In this document: positions 47,282 to 56,928 of the stretch, in pieces
Layout of the letters: every line of letters begins with the position of its first letter
Position numbering within the stretch: the stretch's first letter is position 1
Assembly: GCF_014842025.1 (NCBI RefSeq)
Contig: NZ_JACYUY010000007.1
Location: 112,665 to 176,664, forward strand
Origin: Massilia sp. CFBP 13721
Lineage (GTDB): Bacteria > Pseudomonadota > Gammaproteobacteria > Burkholderiales > Burkholderiaceae_D
DNA length: 64,000 nt
Direction: 5' to 3'
Position numbers and translations under genes: made by a program
Notes under the pieces: model-generated
What the model saw: only the letters and a program-made list of their open reading frames with translations
Database searches by the model: none
What the model was told of the DNA's origin: nothing

Positions 47282-47296
47282 CGTAGTAAAATTTCA
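47282..47296. promoter_or_regulatory. HexR-like operator upstream of edd
   Basis: CGTAGTAAAATTTCA matches the HexR consensus TGTARTWWWAYTACA at 13 of 15 positions and ends 24 bp before the edd ATG, close to the expected transcription start. It would place edd-eda under the HexR encoded at 41711. Confidence 0.6.
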
Positions 47297-47320
47297 GAAT
47301 CCAATTTCGAAGGAACGATC

Positions 47321-49240
47321 ATGGCGCTGCACCCCGTAGTTGAACAGGTAACGAACCGGATCATCGAGCGCAGCCGCGTCTCGCGCGCGGCCTACCTCGC
47401 GCACCTCGAGGCGGCACGCATCCAGGGTGTGCAGCGCGGCGCGCTGTCGTGCACCAACCTGGCCCACGGTTTCGCCGCCTTCCCCCAGAACGACAAACTC
47501 AAGCTGCGCGAACAGAAGAAGCCGTCGGTGGCGATCGTCTCGTCGTACAACGACATGCTGTCGGCGCACCAGCCGTTCGAATACTTCCCGAAAGTGATCA
47601 AGGATGCTGTGCGCGAGGTCGGCGCCGTGGCCCAGTTCGCGGGCGGCGTGCCGGCCATGTGCGACGGCGTCACGCAAGGCCAGCCGGGCATGGAACTCTC
47701 CCTGTTCTCGCGCGACACCATCGCCATGGCGACCGCCGTCGCGCTGTCGCACAACATGTTCGATGCGGCTCTGTACCTCGGCATCTGCGACAAGATCGTG
47801 CCGGGCCTGCTGATCGGCGCACTCCACTTCGGCCATATCCCGGCCGTGTTCGTGCCCGGCGGCCCGATGACTTCCGGCCTGTCGAACAAGGAAAAGGCGC
47901 GCATACGCCAGCTTTACGCGCAGGGCAAGGCCACGCGCGAGGAACTGCTCGAATGCGAATCGGCGTCGTACCACGGCGCCGGCACCTGTACCTTCTACGG
48001 CACCGCTAACAGCAACCAGATGCTGATGGAGATGATGGGCCTGCACCTGCCGGGCGCCGCCTTCATCACGCCGGGCACAGCGCTGCGCGACGCACTCACG
48101 CGCGCCTCCTCGCAGCAGGCGGTGGCGATCTCCCAACAGGGCGGCAACTACATCCCGGTCGGGCACATCGTCGACGAGAAAAGCATCGTCAACGCCATCG
48201 CCGCGCTGCACGCGACCGGCGGCTCGACCAACCACACGCTGCACCTGGTGGCGATCGCGCGCGCGGCCGGCATCGTCATCGACTGGAACGACTTCGACGA
48301 ACTGTCGAAAGTCGTGCCGCTGCTGACCCGCATCTATCCGAACGGTGACGCCGACATCAACCACTTCCAGGCCGCAGGCGGCCCAGGCTTCGTGATCCGC
48401 GAACTGCTCGACGCGGGCCTGGCGCACGAGGACGTCAACACCATCCTCGGCCATGGCCTGCGCAAGCACTGCAAGGAGCCGTTCCTGGACGAGGCCGGCA
48501 ATGCCGTGTTCCGCGACGTGCCGGCGCAATCCGGCGACGAGTCGGTGCTGCGCCCGCATACCAATCCGTTCAGCAGCAACGGCGGCATGGTGCTGGTCAA
48601 GGGTAACCTCGGCCGCGCGGTGATGAAAGTCTCGGCCGTCAAGATCGAGCACCAGACTGTGGAAGCGCCCGCACTGACCTTCAATTCGCAGGAAGACTTC
48701 ATGCACGCCTACAAAGCGGGGCACCTGAACCGCGACTTCGTGGCCGTGATCCGCTTCCAGGGCCCGCGCGCCAACGGCATGCCGGAACTGCACGCGCTCA
48801 CGCCGGCGCTGTCGAACCTGCAGGACGCCGGCCACCGCGTGGCGATGGTGACTGACGGCCGCATGTCGGGCGCATCCGGCAAGGTGCCGGCGGCGATCCA
48901 CGTCTCGCCGGAGATCCTGGCCGGTGGCCCGCTGGGCCGCGTTCGCGACGGCGACATCATCCGTGTCTGCGCCGCCACCGGCACCCTGGAGGCGCTGGTG
49001 CCGGCCGACGTCTGGGAAGCGCGCAAGCAGGTCACGGCCGACATCTCGTCGAGCCACATCGGCATGGGCCGCGAGCTGTTCGGCATGTTCCGCAATTCCA
49101 GCAGCGCCGCGGAAGAGGGCGCGGCCACCTTCCCGCTGCCCTCGCCACGCCACACCACCACGCCATTGCATGAAGGCGCCGACAGCGGCGAAATCATGCC
49201 CGGCTCCGACGAAGACTTTTTGTTCAAAACCCAGAAATAA
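47321..49240 (+). CDS. edd: Phosphogluconate dehydratase
   Basis: Entner-Doudoroff enzyme turning 6-phosphogluconate into KDPG; IlvD/Edd family with an iron-sulphur cluster. 639 residues, with a slightly longer C-terminus than E. coli Edd. Landmarks [18 protein letters not shown] near 72-89, [20 protein letters not shown] near 107-126 (cluster Cys), and [18 protein letters not shown] near 223-240. GAAGGA ribosome-binding site before the ATG at 47321. eda follows after 1 bp. Confidence 0.96.
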   Translation: MALHPVVEQVTNRIIERSRVSRAAYLAHLEAARIQGVQRGALSCTNLAHGFAAFPQNDKLKLREQKKPSVAIVSSYNDMLSAHQPFEYFPKVIKDAVREVGAVAQFAGGVPAMCDGVTQGQPGMELSLFSRDTIAMATAVALSHNMFDAALYLGICDKIVPGLLIGALHFGHIPAVFVPGGPMTSGLSNKEKARIRQLYAQGKATREELLECESASYHGAGTCTFYGTANSNQMLMEMMGLHLPGAAFITPGTALRDALTRASSQQAVAISQQGGNYIPVGHIVDEKSIVNAIAALHATGGSTNHTLHLVAIARAAGIVIDWNDFDELSKVVPLLTRIYPNGDADINHFQAAGGPGFVIRELLDAGLAHEDVNTILGHGLRKHCKEPFLDEAGNAVFRDVPAQSGDESVLRPHTNPFSSNGGMVLVKGNLGRAVMKVSAVKIEHQTVEAPALTFNSQEDFMHAYKAGHLNRDFVAVIRFQGPRANGMPELHALTPALSNLQDAGHRVAMVTDGRMSGASGKVPAAIHVSPEILAGGPLGRVRDGDIIRVCAATGTLEALVPADVWEARKQVTADISSSHIGMGRELFGMFRNSSSAAEEGAATFPLPSPRHTTTPLHEGADSGEIMPGSDEDFLFKTQK

Positions 49241-49241
49241 T

Positions 49242-49874
49242 ATGACTACGACCATGACCGTACTCGACATCATGCGCTCGGCGAGCGTGATTCCCGTGAT
49301 CGCCATCGACGACCCGGCGCACGCCGTACCGCTGGCCAAAGCCCTGGTTGCCGGCGGCATTCGCGTGCTGGAAGTGACCCTGCGCACCGCACACGGCCTG
49401 CAAGCCATCCGCGACATGGCCGGGGTCGAAGGCGCCATCGTCGGCGTCGGCACCCTGACGCAACCGTCCGAATTCGCCGCCGCGCGCGACGCCGGCGCCG
49501 TGTTCGGCGTCTCCCCGGGCCTGACCCCGAGCCTGATCGAAGCGGCGAAAACCAGCGGCCTGCCGCTGCTGCCAGGCGTGATGACCCCCTCCGAAGTGAT
49601 GGTCGCACGCGAGGCGGGCTTTCGCGAACTGAAACTGTTCCCGGCCGTGCCGGCGGGCGGCGTCGGCATGCTCAACGCGATCGCCGGCCCCCTGTCCGAC
49701 GTGACCTTCTGCCCGACCGGCGGCATCTCGATCGACAGCGCACCGGCCTTTTTGGCATGTAAAAACGTCGCTTGCGTTGGCGGTTCGTGGTTGACGCCGA
49801 AGGATGCGATCATGGCGGGCGACTGGGATCGCATTACGGAACTGGCGCGCGCTGCGGCGGCGCTGCGCAAATAA
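49242..49874 (+). CDS. eda: KDPG/KHG aldolase
   Basis: Splits KDPG into pyruvate and glyceraldehyde 3-phosphate, the final Entner-Doudoroff step. 210 residues. Catalytic E44 and R48 in LEVTLRTA and Schiff-base lysine K130 in LKLFPA are all present, with phosphate-binding CPTGGIS near 152-158. It starts 1 bp after the edd stop, so translation is coupled. No terminator is evident after it. Confidence 0.96.
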   Translation: MTTTMTVLDIMRSASVIPVIAIDDPAHAVPLAKALVAGGIRVLEVTLRTAHGLQAIRDMAGVEGAIVGVGTLTQPSEFAAARDAGAVFGVSPGLTPSLIEAAKTSGLPLLPGVMTPSEVMVAREAGFRELKLFPAVPAGGVGMLNAIAGPLSDVTFCPTGGISIDSAPAFLACKNVACVGGSWLTPKDAIMAGDWDRITELARAAAALRK

Positions 49875-49889
49875 GGTGTGTTGAACCGC

Positions 49890-50166
49890 CGTTGGCGCTC
49901 GCTGACGGCGGCGACATTGCGATGGCGTCCCCGCTGTCCGCAACGCCATCGATTACTCGCGTGTGCGCGTCCACCAGCGGCGCTACATGCCATTTCAGCC
50001 GAAGAGCTGCTACATAATGCCGAACGGCAGCATGTACTTCCACCATTCCTGTTTCCTCGACGATTATTCTCAGCCGAACATCACTGGCCAGCACTGGTTC
50101 ATGCACGAGATGGTCAAATTGTGGCAGTCTGCACACCAAGCGAAAGGTGGCTTGGACCTGAATTAA
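49890..50166 (+). pseudogene. Broken copy of HExxH peptidase-like gene
   Basis: Degenerate paralogue of the gene at 51243. Homologous residues run in one frame up to IAMASPL, then, after a missing base near 49934, in another frame from AIDYSRVRVHQRRYMPFQPK on, ending QHWFMHEMVKLWQ. The second zinc histidine is lost (HEMVK instead of HEMVH) and the protein stops after 30 bp of unrelated sequence. The intact copy starts about 1.4 kb downstream; the SMR pump and TetR genes lie between. Confidence 0.65.
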
Positions 50167-50232
50167 CAGCGTGTGCTTATCCGACCATCCGGTTTTTTAG
50201 AGGTGTACGCGACGTTGATAGGTGCTCGACTA

Positions 50233-50571
50233 TCAGTGCGAGGCGGTTTTCGAAAAACCGTTCATCACCACAACTCCCACGACGATCAGCACGATTCCCG
50301 CAACAGCCGGGAGATCAAGTTTTTGCTTGAATACGACGACCCCGACTGCGGCTGTCAGGACGATTCCTAAGCCAGCCCAGATAGCGTAAGCAATCCCCAA
50401 TGGCATATTCTTTAATGCTTGGCTAAGTCCGTAAAAGGCAAGTCCGTAGAAAAAAACTACCAGCCCACTCGGCACCAGTCGAGAAAACTGTTCGGATTTC
50501 GCCAGGAACGCGCTGCCTGCTACCTCTGCGCATATTGCAAGCGCAAGCCAAACATAAGACAGTTGAAACAT
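50233..50571 (-). CDS. Small multidrug resistance (SMR) efflux transporter, EmrE/QacE type
   Basis: Proton-coupled exporter of cationic compounds, 112 residues with four membrane helices. The membrane-embedded glutamate is E16 in CAEVAGSAFL, and GIAYAIWAGLGIVL near 62-75 is the SMR signature; PSGLVVFF and KQKLDLPAVAGI also align with EmrE. AAGGAA precedes the ATG at 50571. Divergent from the TetR gene and sharing an operator region with it. G+C is lower than in the flanking genes, as expected of an acquired module. Confidence 0.93.
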   Translation of the reverse strand: MFQLSYVWLALAICAEVAGSAFLAKSEQFSRLVPSGLVVFFYGLAFYGLSQALKNMPLGIAYAIWAGLGIVLTAAVGVVVFKQKLDLPAVAGIVLIVVGVVVMNGFSKTASH

Positions 50572-50647
50572 ACTTTTTTCCTTTATTTTGGTCAATTTAA
50601 CAACTGGTGCGTTATATCGCTATCGCTGTTCCAACTGAAATTTACGA

Positions 50648-50680
50648 TACGGTCGTATTGTACAATACATTCGTACTGTA
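50648..50680. promoter_or_regulatory. Palindromic TetR operator between SMR pump and regulator
   Basis: A 28-bp palindrome at 50648-50675 reads TACG-N3-GTATTGTACAATAC-N3-CGTA with a perfect 14-bp core. The same stretch can be read as two 15-bp direct repeats, TACGGTCGTATTGTA and TACATTCGTACTGTA (12 of 15 identical). The core contains TTGTAC -35-like hexamers on both strands, with TAAAAT on the plus strand at 50679-50684. A repressor bound here would shut both divergent promoters. Confidence 0.72.
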
Positions 50681-50690
50681 AAATCTAAAT

Positions 50691-51236
50691 ATGACTACTA
50701 AAATGCCCACTTCACGCCCCCCGAGACAACCTGAGCAGGTGCGGAACAGGCTGATCAATGCTGCAACCTCCTTGTTGAGCGAGGGGCAAGCGGTTTCCAT
50801 CGGTTCGATTGCGGATGCTGCTGGCGTAAGCAAGGGCGCGGTACAGCATCACTTCGGTACAAGGGAGCAGCTCTTCGCGGCTCTAGGCGAGGCGTTTCTT
50901 CAAGAGTTCGATGATGCGTTGGCCTTGGAAGACGCTTCTGTTCCGGCAGCATTGCGATACGCGCGTCTCTCGCTGAATGCCCCTTCTTCTGAAGATGCAG
51001 AAGGATGGCGTGCCATGCTGGTGGCGAGTGTCGTTGATCGCAGTATCGCGTTACGCTGGAGCGAACGGCTCAAAGGGGAGCGTGCTCTTGACCAGGCTCC
51101 TTCCACAAGTGCGTTACTCGTTCGGTTGGCGGCAGATGGGCTTTGGCTCTCTGATGTGCTTGGTACCTACGATATTGGCGCTAAAGAGCGAGAAGAACTT
51201 GCTGCGCTGATGAGTGAATTCTTAGGAAAAGCCTAA
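50691..51236 (+). CDS. TetR/AcrR family repressor of SMR pump
   Basis: 181-residue regulator with N-terminal helix-turn-helix at about 18-62 (SIADAAGVSKGAVQHHFGTR, split: SIADAAGVS, KGAVQHHFGTR) and a short C-terminal ligand domain. Its codon use is mixed and G+C lower than the surrounding genes. The gene begins about 15 bp after the shared palindromic operator and is divergent from the SMR transporter, so autoregulation and control of the pump are the likely function. Inducer unknown. Confidence 0.88.
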   Translation: MTTKMPTSRPPRQPEQVRNRLINAATSLLSEGQAVSIGSIADAAGVSKGAVQHHFGTREQLFAALGEAFLQEFDDALALEDASVPAALRYARLSLNAPSSEDAEGWRAMLVASVVDRSIALRWSERLKGERALDQAPSTSALLVRLAADGLWLSDVLGTYDIGAKEREELAALMSEFLGKA

Positions 51237-51242
51237 AACGAT

Positions 51243-51839
51243 ATGCTCCCAGTGCGAAGAGACTGGCGGTGGGTATCTGCATTGGGTCTGCAGCGTTTCC
51301 TCACTGCCGGCGAAATCATCATGGCCTCGCAGCTGTTTCGCGACGCCATCGATTATTCGCGCGTACGTATCCACGCCCGCCGCTACATGCCATTCCAGCC
51401 GAAGAACTGTTGCATGACGCCAAATGGCAGCATGTACTTCCACCATTCCTGCTTCCTCGACGATTACTCTCAGGCGAACGTCACCGGCCAGCACTGGTTC
51501 ATGCACGAGATGGTTCACGTCTGGCAGCACCAGCTCGGCTACCCGGTGCGCCTGCGCGGGGCGGTGCGCATCGGCCTGCCGTACCATTACGATCTGCACG
51601 AAGACGCGACGCTGGCCGACTACAACATGGAAGCGCAGGGCGACCTGCTGGCCGATTACTTCGTGCTGAAGTTTTTGGGGCGGCCAGAGGCGATGCGCCA
51701 GCGGCGTTACCAGAACGATCTCGCGTTGTATGAGCGGGTGCTGCGTGGTTTTCTGCTTGACCCGGCGAACCCCGACAACCTGCATCGGGGGCTTGCGCGC
51801 AAGCTGGTGCGCTTGCCGCTGAGCCGCTGGGCGAGATGA
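51243..51839 (+). CDS. Putative zinc peptidase-like protein (HEMVHVWQ motif)
   Basis: 198 residues with the motif HWFMHEMVHVWQHQLG at about 91-106: HExxHxxQ, as in DUF4157-type zincin domains, with a downstream candidate acidic ligand in ADYNMEAQGDLLADYF. The family is often near type VI secretion vgr genes, but none is here. The start is uncertain: homology to the broken copy upstream begins near FLTAGEIIMASQLFRD (about 19-34), and 51243 only 6 bp after the TetR stop may be an artefact of the rearranged upstream part; ATG at 51321 is an alternative. Confidence 0.65.
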   Translation: MLPVRRDWRWVSALGLQRFLTAGEIIMASQLFRDAIDYSRVRIHARRYMPFQPKNCCMTPNGSMYFHHSCFLDDYSQANVTGQHWFMHEMVHVWQHQLGYPVRLRGAVRIGLPYHYDLHEDATLADYNMEAQGDLLADYFVLKFLGRPEAMRQRRYQNDLALYERVLRGFLLDPANPDNLHRGLARKLVRLPLSRWAR

Positions 51840-51860
51840 CGAGGGCAACGGTGCGCTGAA

Positions 51861-51890
51861 CGCGTGGACGGGGGACCCGTCCACCCTACG
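51861..51890. repeat. Single intergenic hairpin repeat
   Basis: CGCGTGGACGGGGGACCCGT followed by CCACCCTACG: one repeat family member with GGACGGG/CCCGTCC stem, just after the HEMVH gene. The remaining 51891-52060 shows no gene. Confidence 0.8.
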
Positions 51891-52060
51891 TCCGCTCGCG
51901 TGTGCGCGGTAGGGCGCGAGCGGTGGGTCGCTCGTTCAGTGAACTTTGCACACCGTGTCATTTCGCCACGCCGCCACCCTGGCTTTGACATTCCTCAATG
52001 CTGCAGCGCGGCAACATATTAGGCTTACTCCTCCTCGCCACTTCCTGTTTTCCGACCCTC

Positions 52061-52558
52061 ATGAAGCTGCTTCTGACCCTATGCCTTGCCAGCTTGCTTA
52101 CCGTCCAGGCAGAGGCGGCGCGGCGCATCGGTGAGGCGGAGGTACGCATTGGGAAAAACAATCTGCCATGCTTTACGATCACCGACCGTGAAGAGAAGCG
52201 CAGCGGCAATCCGGATTTCCAGTCGGTGACGGTTGCGGCGGGGCAGCGCACGATGTGGCGCATGGCGATGCCGCGCGAGCGTACCTTTCCGCTCGCCTTC
52301 AGCATGTGCATCCCTTACGGCGGCCGGGTGCAGGCGCTGCCGCAAACGCCGGCAGCCGAACTGGCTGGCGGGATTGTCTACACGGTGCGTATCGATACCC
52401 GCCCCGGCAAGAGCGCGGCGGCACCGCTACGGTATGACGCACGCTTTTGCCTGGCGCGTGGGAGCAGCGGCGGCACTGCCGTGGTCCAGGCCGGTGCAGG
52501 CAGTTCGCGAGGCAGTGCTTGCGGACAAACCCACGCCGGCCGCGCCCGCCTTAAATAA
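52061..52558 (+). CDS. Putative secreted protein of unknown function
   Basis: 165 residues with a signal peptide (KLLLTLCLASLLTVQAEA, cleavage after about residue 19). The mature part is beta-rich with three or four cysteines (NNLPCFTI, FSMCIPYGG, DARFCLARG) that could form disulphides. A longer frame from 51998 would add a second hydrophobic leader and is less likely. No ribosome-binding site is obvious at either start, so the start is uncertain. I do not recognise the family. Confidence 0.55.
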   Translation: MKLLLTLCLASLLTVQAEAARRIGEAEVRIGKNNLPCFTITDREEKRSGNPDFQSVTVAAGQRTMWRMAMPRERTFPLAFSMCIPYGGRVQALPQTPAAELAGGIVYTVRIDTRPGKSAAAPLRYDARFCLARGSSGGTAVVQAGAGSSRGSACGQTHAGRARLK

Positions 52559-52572
52559 AGCGCGTACGCCAG

Positions 52573-53067
52573 TCAGTTATGCCACTGAATGACCGCGTCG
52601 CCACGTGCGGCTGCATCGGTATAAAACTTCTGCAACTGAGTAAAGGATTGCAGCAGATACCTCAGCGCCTCGGTGTCATCCCTGACCCAAATTTCCGGAT
52701 AAATTTCCTTGGCCTCCATATCCTGCGGATCGTAGCGCTCGGCCAGGACCGCCGGTGTCACGCCAATGAGCGCTAGCGCAACGGCCGCGACTTCGTCCGG
52801 CGTCAGGAAACGCGCCGGCCCGAAGCTCAGTTCCGGACCGAATTCTTCGCCGCCCATGATGCTCAGGGCAAGCGGGAGCGGGCCGCCTTCCGCCTCGCCG
52901 GTGAGCAGGTAGTGAATGCCATGCCACTCTTTGTCCAGACTAAAATAATTGGGCGGCTCGCCATCGCCGTCTTTCGGATATAGGTATTGGTCGACGTCGT
53001 CCGGGTGGGCGCGCAGGCGCGCCAGTTCCTGGGGCGGGAGCGCCGTGAAGCAAACAATGATTCCCAT
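52573..53067 (-). CDS. DUF1877 family protein (YfbM-like)
   Basis: 164-residue cytosolic protein with family landmarks: N-terminal MGIIVCFTALPPQELARL, SLDKEWHGIHYLLTGEAEG near 43-61 and LSFGPARFLTPDEVAAVA near 80-97, then YPEIWVRDD. DUF1877 is a small structural family of unknown role. AAGGAG ribosome-binding site before the ATG. Downstream on the same strand is nothing; upstream is the alpha/beta hydrolase, 48 bp away. Confidence 0.85.
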   Translation of the reverse strand: MGIIVCFTALPPQELARLRAHPDDVDQYLYPKDGDGEPPNYFSLDKEWHGIHYLLTGEAEGGPLPLALSIMGGEEFGPELSFGPARFLTPDEVAAVALALIGVTPAVLAERYDPQDMEAKEIYPEIWVRDDTEALRYLLQSFTQLQKFYTDAAARGDAVIQWHN

Positions 53068-53114
53068 CCTTGATCTCCTTGTTGACTACACAATCTTGCC
53101 GCGCCAGCCCGAAC

Positions 53115-54014
53115 TCATGGCGCGCCGAGGAAGGCCTTCGCCTCCGCCTGGAACCGCTGCGGCTGGTCCCACATGATGAAGTGCGCGCTGTCCGGAATGC
53201 GCTTGATGGTCAGGTGCTTGAGCAGCGCGTACGCAGCCTTGTAGACGCCATCGAACTGCTCGGCCGGGATCGGCACGCTTTTCGGCTGGACGTACAGCAC
53301 CGTGACCGGCACCGCGATCTTCGGCAGTTCGGGAATCAGGTTCGTGACGATCAGTTCGCGGTAGGCGCGAATGGCGACGTCGGCGTCGCTCTCCATCGAA
53401 TCCTTGACCGCGACCGGGCGCATCGCTTCGGTGTCGACCATGCCGGCGATGGTGTCGTTGGCGCGCTTCGAGCGCTGGTCCGGCGGGGTGGCGCGCATGC
53501 CGGCGGCGATCTGGTCGCCTACGGCTTCGACGCGCGCGGCGCTGGCGCCCGGGCCGGCGAAGAAGGTACCCAGGAACGGGACCATATCGACCACCATCAG
53601 GCGCGACAGCGCCTCCGGGTGGCGCGCCGCCAGCATCATGCCGATGGTGCCGCCCATCGAGTGGCCGATGACAGCCGGCTGTTTGAGGTTAGATTCCTTG
53701 ATGTAGCGCGCGATTTCTTCGGCGACCGGCGCCGCCACCGCACCCTCCTTGTTGGCGCCGGCCGGCTGTCCGGCAAAGCCGGCGACGTGCACCAGGTGAT
53801 AGCGGTAGCCCGGCAGCGCGGCCACGGTCGAGGCCCAGGTGCGCGGCGAGGAATTCAGGCCGGGGATCAGGATCACGTCGGGGCCCGATCCTTCGGTGCG
53901 CACGCTGATGCGCTCCGAGGCGAAAGGCGCAGCGAATGCGCTGGCGAGGGGCAGGGCTGCCAGCAGGGCGAGTGCGCCCGCCGTGAATGTGCGGCGCGGG
54001 AAAATCGTTTTCAT
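53115..54014 (-). CDS. Exported alpha/beta hydrolase
   Basis: Serine hydrolase of 299 residues with a signal peptide of Tat or Sec type (FPRRTFTAGALALLAALPLA at about 5-24). Nucleophile elbow GHSMGG near residue 118, oxyanion residues in LIPGLNSSPRTW near 54, and catalytic His in PDSAHFIMWDQP near 276. AGGAA precedes the ATG at 54014. It follows the acetyltransferase gene by 25 bp on the same strand. Substrate unknown; could be an esterase or a lactonase. Confidence 0.87.
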   Translation of the reverse strand: MKTIFPRRTFTAGALALLAALPLASAFAAPFASERISVRTEGSGPDVILIPGLNSSPRTWASTVAALPGYRYHLVHVAGFAGQPAGANKEGAVAAPVAEEIARYIKESNLKQPAVIGHSMGGTIGMMLAARHPEALSRLMVVDMVPFLGTFFAGPGASAARVEAVGDQIAAGMRATPPDQRSKRANDTIAGMVDTEAMRPVAVKDSMESDADVAIRAYRELIVTNLIPELPKIAVPVTVLYVQPKSVPIPAEQFDGVYKAAYALLKHLTIKRIPDSAHFIMWDQPQRFQAEAKAFLGAP

Positions 54015-54039
54015 CGTTCTGGTTCCTGTTCGGGATACA

Positions 54040-54507
54040 TCAGTGGTCCGTCCGGGTGACGGGAATATCGAAATGCAGCACGTCCTCGCGGCTGCCGAGT
54101 TTCGTGTAGAGCGCAATCGCCGCCGCATCCTCGGGCGCGGTATCGGCCTGCACGAAGATGACCCATGCCCCGCGCGCGGCGGCGATGTCCTGCAGCGCGC
54201 GGATGAGGGCAGTAGCGATGCCCTGGCGCCGGTGCATCGCCGCCACCGCCAGGTCGTAGATGTAGATTTCGCTGCGCTCCTGTTCGAACTTGCGTAGTTC
54301 ATAGGCGCACAGGGCGCCCGTGACCTTGTCGTCGTCGAGCGCCGCCAGCGCGATGAAGCTGTCGCCGCCGAGCAGCCGGCGCAGGTAATCGGCGCTTGGA
54401 CGCTTGCTCGTGTACGAGGCCGGATCGTCAAACGCCTCGCCGAAGAGGGAGAGCACCGCGTCCATCAGGCCGGCGTCGCCTGGTCCGAGCTGGAGAATGG
54501 TCGTCAT
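54040..54507 (-). CDS. GNAT acetyltransferase, AAC(3)-I-like
   Basis: 155 residues with a complete GNAT fold: acetyl-CoA loop [12 protein letters not shown] near 89-100. The sequence is unusually like AAC(3)-I aminoglycoside 3-N-acetyltransferases: [19 protein letters not shown] near 38-56, [11 protein letters not shown] near 77-87, [20 protein letters not shown] near 118-137 and LHFDI. It probably acetylates an aminoglycoside or a similar aminosugar, but the natural substrate may differ. No integron features or mobile DNA are nearby, so it appears chromosomal. Confidence 0.82.
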   Translation of the reverse strand: MTTILQLGPGDAGLMDAVLSLFGEAFDDPASYTSKRPSADYLRRLLGGDSFIALAALDDDKVTGALCAYELRKFEQERSEIYIYDLAVAAMHRRQGIATALIRALQDIAAARGAWVIFVQADTAPEDAAAIALYTKLGSREDVLHFDIPVTRTDH

Positions 54508-54519
54508 CGCTTTGCGCTG

Positions 54520-54936
54520 CTACTTTTTCAACAAGTCGACATACCCGGCGGCCGCCTCGGCGCTGCCCTGTGCATCGATCAGCGCACGCAGGATCGCTTC
54601 GAGCCCCTCGCACTCGCGGCGCAAGCCTGCGTTATCCAGTTGCGGCAGCGCGCCACTGTCCTGCAGTGCCGTATACCGGTCCCTCGCCTGCGCCAGGTAG
54701 GGCGAGGCATCGAGCAGGCCGACCAGTTCAGGATAGGCCGCACGGAAGCGCACCAGCGTTTCGCCGTGGCTGGCGCCGGCGGACGCGCCGCAGCGCTGCT
54801 GCGCGCCGTAGGTGGCCTGGTACAAGCGGTAGACCAGCTTTGCTTTTTCCTTCTCGACGTCCGGCACGCGCTGGGCATGCGCGCCGAACGGCAGAGTGAC
54901 CATGCAGGCTAGCAGAAGGCTACGAAATGCGACCAT
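54520..54936 (-). CDS. Small exported protein of unknown function
   Basis: About 138 residues with a signal peptide (FRSLLLACMVTLPFGAHAQ). The mature part is helical with two cysteines (QQRCGASAG, LRRECEG) and ends in LIDAQGSAEAAAGYVDLLKK. ATG at 54936 gives the leader; an ATG at 54954 overlapping the end of the permease gene is also possible. It follows the MacAB-type operon and may belong to it, but no family is recognised. Confidence 0.6.
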   Translation of the reverse strand: MVAFRSLLLACMVTLPFGAHAQRVPDVEKEKAKLVYRLYQATYGAQQRCGASAGASHGETLVRFRAAYPELVGLLDASPYLAQARDRYTALQDSGALPQLDNAGLRRECEGLEAILRALIDAQGSAEAAAGYVDLLKK

Positions 54937-54946
54937 ATTGTCCACT

Positions 54947-56166
54947 CTACTCATGACGTAAACAATCCACCGGCAGCAGGCGCGAGGCCCTGCGCGCCGG
55001 ATAAAACCCGAAGAACACGCCCACCGCCGTGGCAAACCCGCAGGCCACCAGCACCGCACTGAGGCCGACCTTGACGTCGAATTCGGCCGCCGCGGTAATC
55101 GCCGCCGCGCCGGCCGCGGCGATCGCGATGCCGACCGCCGCCCCCGCCAGGCAGATCATCACCGCCTCGACCAGGAACTGCAGCAGGATGTCGCGCGGGC
55201 GCGCGCCGATCGCCATGCGGATGCCGATTTCGCGCGTGCGCTCGGTCACCGACACCAGCATGATGTTCATGATGCCGATGCCGCCCACCACCAGCGAGAT
55301 CCCGCCGATCAGGCCGAGCAGGGCGGCGATGCCGGCGCTGATCTTGCCGGCGGTGGCAGCAAAAGTCGCCATGTTCTGCATCTTGAAATCGTCCGGTTCC
55401 TCGAACTTGATGCGGTGGCGGTCGCGCAGGGTTTCCTTCATGTCTTCGATGGCATCGTCGAGCATGCCGTCGCTCTTGCCCTGGGCGGCGATGTAGTGGA
55501 CGTTGTCGGGGAAGGGACCGCGCACCATGTAGGCGCGGGCGGCGGTGATCGGCACCAGCACCATTTCGGAGAGGTCGTCGCCGTCGAGCTGGCGGCCTTC
55601 GCCCTGCAGCACGCCGATCACCTGGAAGGCGACGTTTTCGATGCGCAGGTAGCGTCCGAGCGGGTCCTGGCGGTAGAAGAACTGGTCGGCCACCTTCTGG
55701 CCGATGACTACCATGCGCGCGGCGGCGCGCACGTCGTCGTCGGTGAACATGCTGCCCTGGTCGATCTTCCAGTTACGGATCTTGAACATGGCCGGCGTGA
55801 TGCCATGCACCAGGTTCGCCGCGGTCTCGTTGCCGGCGGCGAGCTTGAAGTTGCCCTGCAGCGCAGGGGCCGCACCGGCAAGGCTGGGCAGGCGGTTGAG
55901 GGCGATGGCATCGGCCACGGTGAGCGAGGGCGCGGCGCCGCTGCGCATGCGCTGCGCCTGGGTGCGGTCGCCGCCCGGGAACACGTAGACCATGTTCGTG
56001 CCCAGCATCTGCATCTCTTTCTTGATGAAGCGCTGCATGGTGTCGCCCAGCGCCAGCATCAGCACCACCGAGGCGATGCCGATCACGATGCCGAGCATGG
56101 TCAGCGCGGTGCGCAGCCGGTTGGCGGCCATCGAGCGCAGTGCTTCGACGAGTACCTGTAGCACCT

Positions 56167-56170
<4 letters not shown>
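54947..56170 (-). CDS. MacB-type ABC transporter permease
   Basis: 407 residues: TM1 near 20-42, a large periplasmic MacB-PCD domain (about 45-270) and three C-terminal membrane helices ([20 protein letters not shown] near 282-301, then two more) with the mechanotransmission-type FtsX fold. The ATPase is a separate gene here, unlike the fused E. coli MacB. Overlaps the upstream ATPase by 4 bp. Exports peptides, lipoproteins or antibiotics by family; actual substrate unknown. Confidence 0.92.

Positions 56171-56927
<757 letters not shown>

Positions 56928-56928
<1 letters not shown>

Noticed and set aside
47294..49993. 900-codon minus-strand open frame across edd-eda
   Set aside because: Antisense artefact of codon bias; edd and eda on the plus strand have full family motifs and good start signals.
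49963..50166. 67-codon frame read as an intact small gene
   Set aside because: It is the 3' part of a degenerate copy of the gene at 51243, lacking the second zinc histidine and ending in unrelated residues.
53115..54431. One long minus-strand frame joining the hydrolase with upstream sequence
   Set aside because: The upstream part is an out-of-frame reading of the acetyltransferase gene; the hydrolase begins at 54014 with a signal peptide and ribosome site.
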